Source: Epiperipatus broadwayi (lineage: Eukaryota > Onychophora > Udeonychophora > Euonychophora > Peripatidae). Taken from it: 64,000 bases of DNA. Below, one piece after another: positions 12,225-25,124 of the stretch. Location: positions 11,258,876-11,322,875 of the forward strand of contig JAQFVV010006203.1 of NCBI GenBank assembly GCA_028023455.1, read 5' to 3'. Position 1 is the stretch's first letter, and every line of letters begins with the position of its first letter. The notes beneath the pieces are model-generated. The model was not told where the DNA came from. It worked only from the letters and a program-made list of their open reading frames with translations, and searched no databases. The position numbers and the translations under genes are program-made.

Positions 12225-12284
12225 GTAATCTAGACCAACTGATGATTGCTAGTTTAGCATGAAATATTTATATTGTGATTATTT
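12225..12284 (+). ncRNA. Hammerhead ribozyme, type I (copy D)
   Basis: GTAATCTAGA-CCAA, CTGATGA (12239-12245), stem II TTGCT-AGTTT-AGCAT, GAAA (12261-12264), stem III ATA-TT-TAT, A, then TTGT-GATTAT. The core bases are intact. One pair of proximal stem I is lost (TTGT against CCAA) and the stem II closing pair is U-U. It is the opposite-strand partner of copy C. Confidence 0.7.
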
Positions 12285-12385
12285 ATTTTTTCAACATGTG
12301 TATGATCAGGTGGGTCAGCAATATGAGATGGCATGGAGAGTTGAGGATTGTGTGAAAGTCTGAGTTCAAATTCCTTATATATCCT

Positions 12386-14426
12386 TTGCATAATAAAACA
12401 ATTGATATCATAAGTGATATTTAAAACAAGTGAATGCTTGCATTCTTTTATAGCATAGATAATATATGGTAAATCAAATCCAATCTAATACTAAAATAAT
12501 CCATTGTAATTGTTGAACAATATTTTTTAAACGAGATAGTTTGACTATATAGCAGCATATAGATAATTTTGATGTTTGGTAGTTAAATCACTTTGTTTAT
12601 TCATGGTAATAATCCTTTGGCAGAGAATTTTAAGATGAACTTCAAAATTAGAAATTTTTTTCTTTCTCCTTCCTCCTTCTTTTGACAAGTACTTCAGGAA
12701 ATAACTCAGTTTCCTGAATAAATAAATTCCTTTTTTTTTACTCCATTATTTCATTGTTACCAAGCTAAAATAATATATATACTGATGTTCAGATTTGTCT
12801 CAATGAAAGTCAGAATATTAAAAAGCAATTTTACATTATTCAGTCCTATTTATAACTTGATTATCATTGATGTAATATTTGTCATTAAAACCAAGGATAC
12901 ACTCAATTTTTATCCAAATATTAAAATTAGTTTTGTCCTGCATTTCAAAATCAGTTTTCCTTTTATAACAATAGAAAAAATAAAATAATATTTCCTAAAT
13001 AATTATATATAAAAAATATTTACACTTTGAAAAATACATATGATACTTTTTAACTTAATACAAACTAAAATAATTTAAACTACATTTTATAATATTGTGT
13101 TGAAAATATATAATTTATATATATATTATTCCATCTCAAACATCACACATAATGTAAACACAAAAATATGTATGTTTAGAATATTAAACATTTAATTGTA
13201 GTGTCTATGGCATATTAATTATGTCTGCAATAAATAAAAACTAGAAAGAACAAATAAATAGTGATGAATTTTATTAAAGTTATTAATTTTATTATTTAAC
13301 ATTACTGTTTTATTATTTATATGTGTTTTAAAAGAAGTTCAATTTATTAACTTATGTTATAATAATAATACATTCCTCCCTCTATGATTTCGTTACCATA
13401 GCAACCATTTTCACATTCCCTATGTTGATGCATAACTTTTTCAAAAATATTAAGAACAATTTATATATATGCCTGATCTTACATTATATACTGAAATTAA
13501 ATTAAATTTCAGTAAGTACAATATATATAACCATACAACTAAATGGATTAAGCAAACATAAAAATATAAATAAATTAATAACTAAGCAGCCAAATCAATG
13601 CATAGACAAAAATCAATAATTACCTCCTTACAATACAGTATTTTGTCCCATAATTGATAACTTTTCAGCTGAACAAAAATATACAGGATCAATCTCACCT
13701 CACATATCAACCTGATGATATATAACATTCAAGTTATAAATATGTGGTCCTATATCATCTGTGTCAGTCTATGGGGTGGGACTGATCTTATATCATCTGA
13801 GTTATATAAGGAGTTTCTTTTACAGGATAAAATACTGTATAGTGATTAGGCAGGTTTCTACCTGGATAATTGGCTATTAATTCATTTTCATGCTTGTGAA
13901 GTTTGATTAATTAATTTTATTTCATGCACATACATGTGTTGGATATATTACACCTATTTGAACGTGTATTTAATCATTATAAACGTCTCATGTCAAGAAA
14001 ATTGTTTAAAAAAATTCGAAAATGCTGTTGTAAAAAAGTTATTGAGTATAGTGCTTAGCTGTGAATTGGTATTGGTGGACAATAATATGTGTGTGCGTGC
14101 TTACTCAACAACTACTGTCAAAAAAAAATTCTTTTAAAGTTTTGATAATAAAAAAATATCTTATTTATAAACAAAATTTAAAAAACGTAATCATTTTTTA
14201 TGAAATGTTTTAAATTTTCATTAGTGCATTGTATCATTTAAATGGGTTTAAGTCATTAATAAGGATTATCAATGGATTATAGTTAAAAATGTTGCCTGGT
14301 GTAAGTAGCTAACTTTATTCTACTAATAAATGATCAGTATTGTTGTAAAAAAAAAAAGACAGTTTTTGATGACGTGTCACTCAAGTTTATATATGTGTAT
14401 TCAATATTTTTGTTTTTCATTTTCAG
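12386..14426. other. AT-rich stretch upstream of the P-loop exon
   Basis: No supported gene. 13680-13810 is less AT-rich and holds two ATATCATCTG motifs. An ORF at 13934-14137 contains a kinesin-like fragment that I considered and rejected as an exon (phase conflict). The missing N-terminal kinesin exon(s) could lie here or further upstream. Confidence 0.45.
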
Positions 14427-14502
14427 GTATGCATGTACAATATTCGCCTATGGTCAAACTGGTTCTGGTAAAACGCACACTATAACTGGACCTGCATCAA
14501 TG
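14427..14502 (+). CDS. KIF12: KIF12-like kinesin, motor-domain exon with P-loop
   Basis: The exon follows a T-rich acceptor ending TTTTCAG and ends at the donor GTTAGT. After one base that completes the previous codon it encodes YACTIFAYGQTGSGKTHTIT followed by GPASM. GQTGSGKT is the kinesin P-loop (Walker A), which binds ATP in the motor that walks on microtubules. It joins in phase to the exon at 23313. The preceding exon must end with two bases of a codon and has not been found. The family (kinesin motor) is certain; the KIF12 assignment comes from the later exons. Confidence 0.93.
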
Positions 14503-15485
14503 GTTAGTATATAGATACAACCACACACACATATATATAACTATAGTAAAAAATAACCACCGGTAAACGAATGCGGCCATTCTAACTAAAAAAGAAAAGA
14601 AATAAATAAGAGGGAAGTGGAAGAAGAGAGAGGGAGAAACATTACTATAGCATTGAGTTTTGTGATGACTCTACAAATCAGTCAGCCCACATACAGAATA
14701 TCCTGGACTAATTTTCTGTTTACCTGATATTTTATGATGTTTAATTATTATTTCTTTAGCAGAAAACTTTTCACTCTGAAATATTGCAACACTATGTTTA
14801 ATTGTAACATTGTAATGTATTCATTCTATTTTCTGTCATGATTTCCTTTTGAAATAATCAATATTGCATCTTTTCATAATGATTTTGAGCTAATTCTTAT
14901 AACAAAAATAGGATATTTGTTTCTCATAACAACCATGTTACAGTTGGCCATAAAACATCTTTTTAGGAAGTGTTGTGTTATTCATTTGTTCTACATGCCA
15001 CCCCGGCAATGATATGATTTTACAATAATGGACTCATAGTGTCAGCTCCAATGAGCTAAAGAACATATTGATTGGTTTTATGATATTGCCATTACATTTT
15101 TTAAAAATTACAGAACAACCTTAAATGAACCATTTCTAATGCCTTCATATTGTACTAATAAGATGTCTATGTTTCATTTTCATACAATAAATGTGGTGAA
15201 ATAAGATCTCTTTTATTATAGCTAATTTAATTGGAGTAATTATTTCCTGTGTTGAACTATCTTATCTGTTAACTTTCTAAAAACAGCTGCAGCAGCACAC
15301 TGGAGCTGTGCTGTATTTCAACTTCTACATTCACTTGTCTATCTATGAAACTACTAAAGGTGTTTAAATCAATTTACATTCTCAAAGTGGCAACGATCAA
15401 AGCTAAAAGTTGCTGAGGATTTTTCTTCCATCATTAACTGATAAAGAACTTGAATTTTCGAACATTACTTAAAATAATATATATA

Positions 15486-15595
15486 TTAAGGCTATAACCT
15501 CAAGACTATGCACCTAGATGTGACTGTAGTGACCTCTACAAATCTTAACACCAGATTAAACTTTAAAAAACAACCGTGAATCTGAAATCCAAAGA
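15486..15595 (+). repeat. Fragment of the 337-bp repeat family
   Basis: AAGGCTATAACCTCAAGACTATGCACCT and CTCTACAAATCTTAACACCAG-type sequence align with the first 110 bp of the unit at 216 and 553. It lies next to (TA)n and is followed by a short AAG repeat at about 15594-15608. Confidence 0.6.
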
Positions 15596-16132
15596 AGAAG
15601 AAGAAGAAGCAAATGAGGTGATTCTTACTTCTTAATAGAAAAAAGTAACAACTTTGTCTCATTAGTTTTTTTATAGTTTAGTTATTTTATTATAAAAAAT
15701 GAGTCAGCTTTTCAATAACCCACTATAGGGCAAAGGAAGGAGAAAGATAAAACTCAGCAGGTTGAAAATTGTTGAGCTTAAGTAAGCATTCACTCCTTGC
15801 TTTACAATAATAAGCAATCAACTGGGTTAGTTAAGTATGCTGAAAGGAAAATCCTAAGCCGAATTTAAACCTGGACAAAAAGTTTTACCCAGCACAAAAA
15901 TTACAAAATTTTATATATATGTGTGTATATATATATTAATAAGAACAAGAAAATGAAGAATAAATTAGAATAAAAAAGGAGACCATTGTGACCTCTTATT
16001 AATAAATATATTTAAATGTAATATTTCTAACTGAAAAAAAAAATTCATGGAAACATTTTAAATTTACATTAAACATTACAATAGTTGTCAATTTATTATT
16101 ACTATAACATCAATAATAGTATTTTATATAAG

Positions 16133-16206
16133 AATATTGTGGTGTAATGATTAATATATTCACTCATAACATCCACGACCTTGACCTTGTACTCGAATCT
16201 GGATAA
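16133..16206 (+). pseudogene. tRNA-Val(AAC)-like relic, probably a SINE head
   Basis: GTGGTGTAATGATTAATAT resembles the A-box/D-arm of tRNA-Val, the anticodon loop keeps ATAACAT (AAC), and GTACTCGAATCTGG is a B-box-like T-arm. The acceptor stem does not pair and the region between anticodon and T-arm is too long. It is not a functional tRNA. Confidence 0.5.
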
Positions 16207-17311
16207 AAAACTTTTTTTCCAAACTGAAAATTTCCAAGTAAATGACACATAATCAAATTGTTAATTATTAATTAAAGTAAACAAGAAGTAAACTCCAGAG
16301 TTAACCTTCTCACCAGTAGTTTGGTTAGTGAATAATCAGCATGATGAATAATCTCATTTATTGATTTTTTAATAAGGTATTTTGGAAAGCTAATGGTGTC
16401 CAACTAGAGATTTTTATAATCGATATACATATAAATGAAAGATATATGGTAAAATTTGAGAAGATAAATAATGAATTATAGAATATTCAGAAATAACTTT
16501 AAAAAATGGCAACCCATTTTTTTTTTTCACATCATAACACTTCTGGTTTCTATATAGTAGGTCCAAAATAGATATCAGATCAATTTTAGACTTTTTTAAT
16601 AGAAGCATGCCTGTTATATTTTTGGGAGCCTGAAGAACTTTTATCTTAGGAATTTTCTAATCAACTCTATTGAAGAATATTTATTTACCTTTAACAGTTA
16701 TACTGAATTTCTTTCTTAATGATGATAATGATCCAAGAATGATCATACTTTTAAGCATGCTTCATAAGAATCAGTACATATATATATATATATCAAACCT
16801 TATTTGACTGTGTTTTAAGGTATCAATAATCAAACTACTCATTGATTATATTTCTTGATCACCTTACACAAAGGCAATGCTCATTGAGTTAACATCCTCA
16901 AACATTTTTATAGGGTAAATATCCCTACGCACCACTTTTATAGCTGAAAGAATGTCTTTAGCAGCCTTTCTTATAACATCATCTTGAGAATGTTATCATT
17001 CCCTTAACTTTGCAGGTAAACATTTTGTTTTCTCAGGAGATGTGGCAAAGTGTTTGTATCTAGGTTTGGGAATGAGAATGAGAGAATGGATACTTAGGTT
17101 TAAAAATAACATGGTATAAATTTTTAAAAATCACAAAATTTATTTACAATACCTGAAATATTTACAACCGAATTAAACAAATGTAAGTAAATATTAAAAT
17201 GGGGAAATATCCAACTTAACTAAATTTGACTTTATGAGGTCTGATATGATTTACTTGAATGATTAAATCCCACATTCAGACAATTATTATTACTAATTAA
17301 TATATATATAT

Positions 17312-19479
17312 TGTAATGGGCACATACGTACGTTACATTATTTTTTATTAGTAAACATAAAAAAAAAAGTTCGCAATAAAAATTTCTTTTTTAAGAATTA
17401 AAAACTGAACATTAAAAAATCATCTTAAACTCGCATATATATAAAATCGCACAGATAAATAATGATTAAAATAAAACTTTATTTTAAAAAAAGAGTAGTT
17501 TAAAACTAAATTTTCAGAAAAGATTTAGAGATAAAAATATATGTTTAAGTTTGAAAACAAATTAATTAATCTTTTGTAAAATGGAAATGATTATTTTAAT
17601 TAGTAAACTAGTCTTTGGGCATTTAAATGTATAAGCATCGGTCAGATAAGAAAACAATAGAAACTTTTAGCAAATGAAAGAAATCCATCAGAAAATCGGA
17701 CCTCAACGAAAAGATTTTCACCATCATGATGTAATGTTGAGTTAATCCACAAAATTATTATAAAAGGAAAGATTGGAAAATAAATGAATTAGTTATTACT
17801 ATGTGACTATATGTGTTAGTGTGGAGTTGAAAGAGAAGGGATTGAAAAGACGCACTCTTCAATCCCTTCAGTTTTGTTAAAAAAAAAAGAGAAATGACAT
17901 CGGTTTTTTTTCTACATTAAGGACCAACTAGACTAAAAGACCTCCGGATAAATAAATAAAAAACAATGGCTAACTCAACCAATCTTTTTAGGACAGCATG
18001 GGAATTCATGTTCAAATGGCAAGCAACAGATAAAGATGAACTTTTTTAAACCATAAGAACTTTATAATTAATGAACATTAAATTAAAAACTTTCCGTATT
18101 TAAAATAATTAAGAAATAGAATCCTATCTGACCAACGTTATTTATTAATTAGTTATAATTTTATTTAATGTATTTCTTTTGTAAAATCATTTCCATTTAT
18201 TAATTTATTTGTTCTTTAAGTTTTATTATGATTTCTGTTTTTCATTAAACTAGTTATATAAATTTTAAACTTAAGTCAGGCGTGAATGGCTATATAGATT
18301 TGTAAAGTTATATTAGGGGAGGGTAATCTTAGGTTATTCATTTTGTAGTTGAATTAGGTCAATGGATTGGATATATTGGTGTAATTAGTAGATGTAGTAC
18401 GAGATTTGCTATGGGCAGAATCGCTATTATACGCCACACCCTTCCATTTTGCCTATGGAAGGGATTATAAGATGTAGAACATTGTTCCTTTCGATGGAGT
18501 TTTTTTTTATTGCTCTTCTTGTCTGATAGATGTAATATTCCTATTTGACGAGAAGCAGTTTCTTATTTTAACCTAATTGTGTTGCCGTATTCGTATTACA
18601 TTGAACACATCAATATATCAGATGGATTGAAGTTTGGTTTGACTGCGAACCTTTGGCCTAAAGTTAAACAAGGATTGAATATTTTCTTTTCAAATGCAAA
18701 TCTATGTAGTCTATTCATACTCGACACTCTAAATAAAGTTGCATTAAATTTAAGTTGGGTATAGATGCTTGCATGGGTTCGTGACCGGTTGATTATGTTT
18801 TTGGTTTTCATATTTGATCAAAATATATATAGACATTTGGTAAATACTGATACCTTATGGTGAGTATCTAAAATGTATTTATTCGGATGTCTTTTAAGTT
18901 ACTGGTGTTAATGCAAGCATCTTATGGTGAATACTATTGGGTTACTTATAAATTTCCCTCTGCAATTGACGGTATCAATGATTTTGTATTTTGATCGTTT
19001 ATGTTTATTTTGAAATGTTTTTGACCGTAGAATCTATGTAACCGATCTATACTCAACATTTTTAAACAAATCTGTGTGAACTAATAATAGTATAAAATTT
19101 AAAATGTAAATTAAAAATCTAAAATAAAAGTAAAAATAATGTTAAATGTTAAAGTAAACATATTAAAATAATAATGTTAAATCTTATATATATATATGTG
19201 CGTAAATAAATTTTTGTATGTTAATTACTGGCAGTGGCTTATTTTATTTATTTTTTAATATTGAAATATAATTAGATAAGATATGATATTATTAAATCTC
19301 TGCTACTCCCTGAGCTAGTGACATGGGCTAATGACCGGATATCAAAATATATAAATAAAATAAAAAAAATTTTTTTTGACTTATGTATCTGCCTACTTTA
19401 TAAATTTTTCTAGGTTCAAATGCCTAGATGGCGCCCTGTAGTGCAGATTACGGTAAAGTTTATTCTCCGGATCGTTACA
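17312..19479 (+). mobile_element. LTR-like element with TGTAATGG...CGTTACA ends
   Basis: A 2168-bp block begins TGTAATGGGCACATACG and ends CTCCGGATCGTTACA, with (TA)n on both sides. The matched TGTAAYG/CGTTACA ends are typical of many Ty3/Gypsy LTRs. An AATAAA lies at about 18731. 18280-18800 is distinctly richer in G+C and contains a CCCTTCCAT/ATGGAAGGG hairpin (18439-18465). No pol fragments are present, so a solo LTR is my best reading. Short ORFs at 18579 (+) and 18596 (-) overlap each other and look incidental. Confidence 0.5.
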
Positions 19480-21759
19480 ATATATATATATACAAGTATA
19501 ATAATTTTAGTTTTTAAAAAGAACTTTATTGAACTTAATGCTTAATTATTATAAGCTTAATAATCAGAGACATTAACGATAAAAACACACATTAAAATAG
19601 GTATTATAATAATTAGAAATATTAAAAATCAAAAGAGGTAAAAGAGTATTAAAACGTGTTGCAATAACGGAAATATTATGCTCATCTAAAAGAAAATAAA
19701 TGTTAAGATAACTTTTAATGTCTTTTTATTTAGAAAAATGAATCTTACTCATATCTGTTCAGGAATTTTGATTTTTTACTACGAGTTGATTAGAATATGT
19801 TCAAACTTTTAGAATAATTTTATTTATATAACAATCGCTAATCATGCCAAGTTCAGTACTTTATTCATTTTATTTTCTTTGCCTATTCTGTATCAATAGC
19901 AAACATATTGATGATAAGTATAGATTGCATGACTTTTTTGGATGGATCTATGTAGATTGAGCTAAAGATGATAGGCAACTGTTTGTTTTTATTGCATCCA
20001 TTATTGATATAGTGAGAAACAATTCACTTTTACATTTAATAGAAGGCTACATAGTTTTATGTAGGCTTTATACCTCATGAGAAGATTTTAACCATTCTAT
20101 GATTTTCCATATAAGAGTTGATGATTTAGTAACTTATTCAACAACTAGGAGATACTATTCTGATTAGATTTCTTCTATATTGTTAATAAAGTCTAAAAAA
20201 AGTTGATATGAGCTACTTGTTAATTCTCCTCATTTAGTTTTTGTTTTTCTTTTACAAACTCTCTCACATTTTATCTCCTGTTCTGAGCTCTCCTTTGTAT
20301 CGATATAGATTCCTTCCAGTATCTGCTACTCTGTTTATACATATGCTATTCACAATAGCATATTTCAGTCAAAATATCTTTTCTATTACCTCTTCTATTT
20401 AATTTTATTTAATTAAATTTTTTTAAAATATCAAAATGACATTTCTTCGTTTTTTCCTTAAAAAAAATTACAAAAACATTTTTAATTCTTATATACATTT
20501 TCATTAAAATTTCCAAACTTAATTAATTTTTTACTTTAACTAAAAAAATACAAGAAATAAATTCTACCTTAAGTACCATAATTAAATAGATTATTGATTT
20601 TCAATCAGCAAATTAAATAAATTAGAATAATTATTTTTCTTTCTTAATAATATATATATATTACCGCTCAAAAGATAAAAAAAAAAATGCAAAGTTACAA
20701 AAAAAAAAAACAACAACTTTAATATCTTTGTCCATAACTCTAAAACTTTTAATCATTTATACTTTTTAATAAATAAAATATATGAACTCTCCATCCAATT
20801 TTCTTGAGATTATTATTTATCTAAATCTATTTCTTTAAAGTAGGTTTTTATAGGCCATTTTAAATGCACTAGAATCATCATTAATACATTAGCTTAACTA
20901 TTATAGAAGGTCCAGGGAACTCATATAGTCAGACTATGCTATTTAATGGATACTAAACCATTAAAATATCAGGAAAAAATAGTTAAAGAATTTTTTTTAT
21001 TAGCAGAAGATACTTTCTGTGATAAAAGACCAATAAGCCAGATATAAGAATGAAATCTTATATAGTTTAAAAAAATTGTTTATGTATAGGTCTATACACA
21101 TATGCATGACTTTTCAACCCACACATATATATATATTGAATCAAATGTTTCTATGAATTGCTATTATAATAAAGAATAGAAATGAGATTATATCTATGTA
21201 AACAGAGACAAATTTTATTTTTTGATGTTGCTAAGCAACTATTAATTACTACTAATTGACAATTTCTGAGGCTACATAAGTTTTCACCTTAACATATAAT
21301 AACTTTTGTTGAAATTTTTTGTTGAACTATACATATATGAAGTAATGGAATAAGCTAGTACTTTTGAAAGATGATGTGAGTCAAATATAATAGGTCATAG
21401 TAAATGATTTATCAGGCCATACAGTTGGAAGCAAAATGTGTATATGATTTGTAATGACTAATTTTCCTGACTAAACAAACATAGCTGATTTTAAAAAATA
21501 TGAAATATTAGCAGATTGAAATCAAGATATGAACTACTTAAATATTCTAAATTTGACTTTTCATCTCAAAAATCTGATATCTTTTTGCAATATTGAATAA
21601 AATTAAGTTTGATTTATTTTCAAAACATCAACAAACATTCTAGAAACTGCCTCAATCTTTATTTTGAGATGAATGTAATCCTAGTGCAATTCTTCCATAT
21701 AAATTTATCTCTAGTCTTAGTCTTCAATCATGGATTTAAATAAGAGATTGAATACTCAT

Positions 21760-22000
21760 ATGTATTTTGCAACCTTTGGATATTGTGTGGTTGGTTCTAA
21801 TATTTTAAAAAAATGTGCTAGACATTTTGGTCATTTTGTTAGCCAATCCCTGCTTATCCATTTAATTAGGTCCAAATTTAAAAGCTTGTTCTCTTTGTAG
21901 TTGTGAAGAGAAAATAATGGAACATTTTTTACTTTATTACTCTAATGGCAAAACAATTGCACCAAAATCTGTTCATTAATCCCTCTTTAATATTACTAAT
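21760..22000 (+). pseudogene. Probable LINE C-terminal fragment
   Basis: In one frame around 21890-21950 the sequence reads CSLCSCEEKIMEHFLLYY, close to the C-x2-C...HFLL-x-C knuckle at the end of jockey/CR1-type LINE ORFs; the final Cys is replaced by Tyr. The upstream frame has a stop. Too short to assign to a clade and clearly decayed. Confidence 0.4.
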
Positions 22001-23312
22001 AATAGCAGTCACAAAATGATTTTTTTCCTTCTAGTATTACCATCTTTATAATATTTACTCTTAAGTTTCTAAGTTGTCGTGTAGTCTTTAATTTCACATT
22101 GATCAGACTCATACATCTAGAGATATTATAAATAAATCAAGACATGTCACATGACCTAGTTTAACAAGCTTACATGTAGAGATATTTATGTAGCTATGCA
22201 TAGTTTGGTCTCTTTCTTTTTATCACTGTGTGTTGTCTGTATGTGTATGTATGTTTTCCATTTTTTTATCAAAACTTTACAATTTTTTTAACTAACTAAT
22301 GTTACTCTGCATATAATATTATTTATTACCGTGCAGTGTAATTATTTAAAATTTATTTACATTGTAATTCTTTATGCCATCTCAAATTATATATTTATGT
22401 ATAATATTAAATTGTGAAAGTAATAAAAATTACATTATCAGATCTAAATCTCTAATATAATTTTCATATTAATATAAATCGTTTTCTGATCAGTAACATT
22501 ATTTAAAAACTATGTGATGATAAAATTCATGAATAAAAAATTAGAGCGAGAATAATAATGGATAAACAGATATTTAACAAGAGTTGTAGAATATTTTATA
22601 ACCTATTAAAATTAGATTTTAATAGTCTTATTAAACGCTTTCTTTGGAGTTCATTCTATAATGGGAGAGAGGCAGAAAGGAGAAAAGAGACTTGAATGGT
22701 TAAAAGAAAAAAAACAGAAAAAAAGTTTGGAGATTTTAAAAATATAGATTTAAATAAAATTAAGGGATAAATTGGAATAATGAATTAATAATATAATAAT
22801 GTTGAAATAAATAAATAATAATTAGTTATTGAATAAGTTATATGTTCTTGGTGTGAAAGAATAACGATATTTATTGGAAAAGACAGATAAGAGTAAAAGA
22901 AAAAAACAGAATAAAGAAATGGATAGATTAAAGAATATTTAAAAAATAGAATAAAGGATAGCAAGACTTGGATAAGAAACTGCGGTTGGGTGTATATGAT
23001 TTACTTTTGGGATATAACGAAAGATGATGCTTACTATTTGTTAGTTTTCAATTTCCAGAAAGAAAGAAAAAAAACATTGAATACAATTGAAATCTATTTT
23101 AAAAAGAAAATAAATTAAAATATTGACGTTAACATCTTGATGAAAAAAAGAAATATTAAATTTAACATAAACTATTAGCTTAAATTAATTAAACAATAAT
23201 TTTTATAACCACTGTTAAAAAATTATCGTAATTAAAATATTGCATATATATGTCGCAAAATCCCCACTCAAATACATACATTTATAATATGAATGTTATT
23301 TTATTTTTGTAG

Positions 23313-23453
23313 TTTGAGAATTTTGGACATCTAGATGATGATTTATATGGATTAATCCAAAGGTCTTTCATGTATTTATTTAAAAAATTAGAGAACAAAC
23401 CAGGAGTTACGTACACTATCAATGCTTCCTATTTAGAAATTTACAACGAACAG
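23313..23453 (+). CDS. KIF12: KIF12-like kinesin, motor-domain exon 2 of those seen
   Basis: A 141-base exon (47 codons, phase 0 at both ends) between acceptor TTTTTGTAG and donor GTAAGA. It encodes FENFGHLDDDLYGLIQRSF and then NASYLEIYNEQ, the conserved (S/A)xxEIYNE(x)xDLL motif of kinesin motors that packs near the nucleotide pocket. The insert before GLIQRSF differs from conventional kinesins and is about as long as in vertebrate KIF12. It continues in frame into VIDLL of the next exon after an intron of only 233 bp. Confidence 0.95.
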
Positions 23454-23686
23454 GTAAGAAAGTTAAATTCAGAGTCAGTATATTTGCAATTTTTGTATTA
23501 TATATTTAGAATATTATTTGTGTAGCGTGAGTATATGAGATGAATAAATAATTTTAGTATGATAAAAAATTGCTCAGAATATGTTTATTATTAATAACAT
23601 ATGGAAAATGGTTTTTTTTTTTTTACAGTTTTTAATATTAAAAAGAAAATTTCATTAAAAACATTACCCATGTTTTTATTTTTTAG

Positions 23687-23822
23687 GTGATAGATTTGCT
23701 CAATGTTCACAAACGGAAGTCATTAGCTGTCAGGTGGTCGAAAGATAAAGGATTTTATGTTGAAAATTTATTTATTGTAGAATGTTTAATCTTGGACGAT
23801 TTAATGGCCGTATTGGAAGAAG
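23687..23822 (+). CDS. KIF12: KIF12-like kinesin, motor-domain exon 3 of those seen
   Basis: Acceptor TTTTTTAG, donor GTAAGC; 45 codons plus one base. It encodes VIDLLNVHKRKSLAVRW, then KGFYVENLFIVE and LDDLMAVLEEG. The RW-x-K-x-x-GFYVE-x-L block is the feature that points to KIF12 (human KIF12 has RWNKTRGFYVEQL), because other kinesin families read differently here. The trailing single G is completed by GC of the exon at 37900, giving the glycine of LEEGLKN. This is the strongest evidence for the subfamily call; orthology has not been tested by a tree. Confidence 0.93.
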
Positions 23823-25124
23823 GTAAGCATTTATATTTAAATAAATAAACATATAATTAAAAAATGTAAATGAACTATAAATTATCTTTCTGAGTCTCAT
23901 TTAATCATTAAATATTTTGCTAAAATATAGCAGTAGTATTCCTCTCTGCCATATCTATGACAAGTTCGAATCCAGACTTATTAAACTTTTTTTTTTTTAT
24001 CTTATCTACGATTTTCCTTCCAAATAGTTGACTCATAAACCATCCATTATTAGTCGATAATATTCTTGCCAACAGAGTAAAGCAAAGATTTAAATCTTTA
24101 CACATACCATCGGCAAGCCTGATAAGCATTACCTTCTTTTTATTGTTCCTCAAAAAGGAATTGCTGAAGTTGTTTTTGCCTTGCAATGACATATTTTAAT
24201 TTTAAAAGTGCTATTCTATTTCTATTTTATAAATATATAGAGAATCAAACTGATAAACATAACATGCAATGTAGGTATGGAAGTGAACACCGTGCTCGTG
24301 GGCCTGCTATATCATAGATTGTGATTGACTTCTTGTATAAATCTCATGCTAAATTGTAAAACGGGATATTAAACATATCAACATCACATCTGCAACAAAG
24401 TTTAATTATTTGAAAATAAAGCCTCTCATGATTTTTGTAGTAATTTATTTATTAATTGACATTTGATAGCAATATTGTATTTCTATTTACTCTATGCCAA
24501 CTTTAAACTCAGATGAAAATGCCAAACAGAACTCCAACTATTGTATTTCATAAAATTACTACTACACTTGAACAGAAAAGTTTCTGATCGACAAAATGAG
24601 AAGATTATAGCAGATTAAGAAAATTTCCAAAAGGATTCAAGTGCAGATGTATTACGAAAAAAAAAAGTTTTCAGTTATTTAAACACACGGGTTTCCCCGG
24701 TTAAAATTCATATGCATAAATACTACTTATATTATAATTTTTTTTTTTTTACCCCGTTTTAAAACCTACTAATAGTTTGGATATAAATATACTCATGCAT
24801 TCAAGAATGATAAATCTCAACTGTTTAAAATACATATTGTATTTACGGTTACTTATTAATAATTGTATAGCACTGATAGATATAATAAAGTTATTAAGTA
24901 AATAAATAATAAAGAAAGATTTAACAAATGTAGACATTGTTCTGATTCTGGAAATAATTAAAATAATTACAGCAGAAATTTTCGAAAGTAAATATTATTA
25001 TTGAAATAATTCAAAACTGAAATTAAATGAATGTTAAATTATCTTCCTGCCGGTAGGTGGTGTACCTAAGCAACAATAGGAGAATTATTCAATGTTATAG
25101 TGGCAAAGAATGAGATAGAAAAAT

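Larger units (their letters stand above)
11555..12385. repeat. Hammerhead-repeat family, head-to-head inverted pair (copies C and D)
   Basis: The two arms (11555-11955 on the minus strand, 11975-12385 on the plus strand) mirror each other around about 11965, with an AGGGATGG...CCATCCCT hairpin near the centre. Each arm carries, in order from the centre, a CCTCATATTCT-type segment, AAGGGCTTTGAACATCC, a CCTGTCCATT-AAG segment, CTTAATATAAA, the hammerhead, GTGTATGATCAGGTGGGTCA, a tRNA-like A/B box region and (TA)n. The total length of about 830 bp resembles the pair at 44173-44660 but is longer. Confidence 0.88.
14503..23312 (+). other. Kinesin intron (8.8 kb)
   Basis: Bounded by donor GTTAGT and acceptor TATTTTTGTAG. 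It contains a repeat fragment related to the 0.2-0.9 kb tandem repeat (15486-15595), a tRNA-Val-like relic (16133-16206), an LTR-like element (17312-19479) and a LINE tail (21760-22000). The stretches 14530-15480, 16210-17311, 19480-21750 and 22000-23300 show no supported gene; 22540-23100 is purine-rich on the plus strand. Confidence 0.85.

Noticed and set aside
13706-13745. CTGATGA followed by a perfect TATAAC/GTTATA hairpin.
   Set aside because: The hairpin is not followed by GAAA (it reads AAAT), and no stem I or cleavage triplet is present.
13983-14049. Possible missing kinesin exon: the frame reads QENCLKKFENAVVKKLLSIV, similar to the stretch just before the P-loop exon (F...VKKLL...L).
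   Set aside because: The next exon begins with the third base of a codon, so this one must end with two. The GT donors here (AGCT|GTGAAT, TTG|GTATTG) leave one or zero bases. No acceptor gives the upstream TQ-x-x-VF motif.
18579-18811. Overlapping ORFs on both strands in the LTR-like element.
   Set aside because: Short, mutually overlapping, and without recognisable domains; likely incidental in a GC-richer block.
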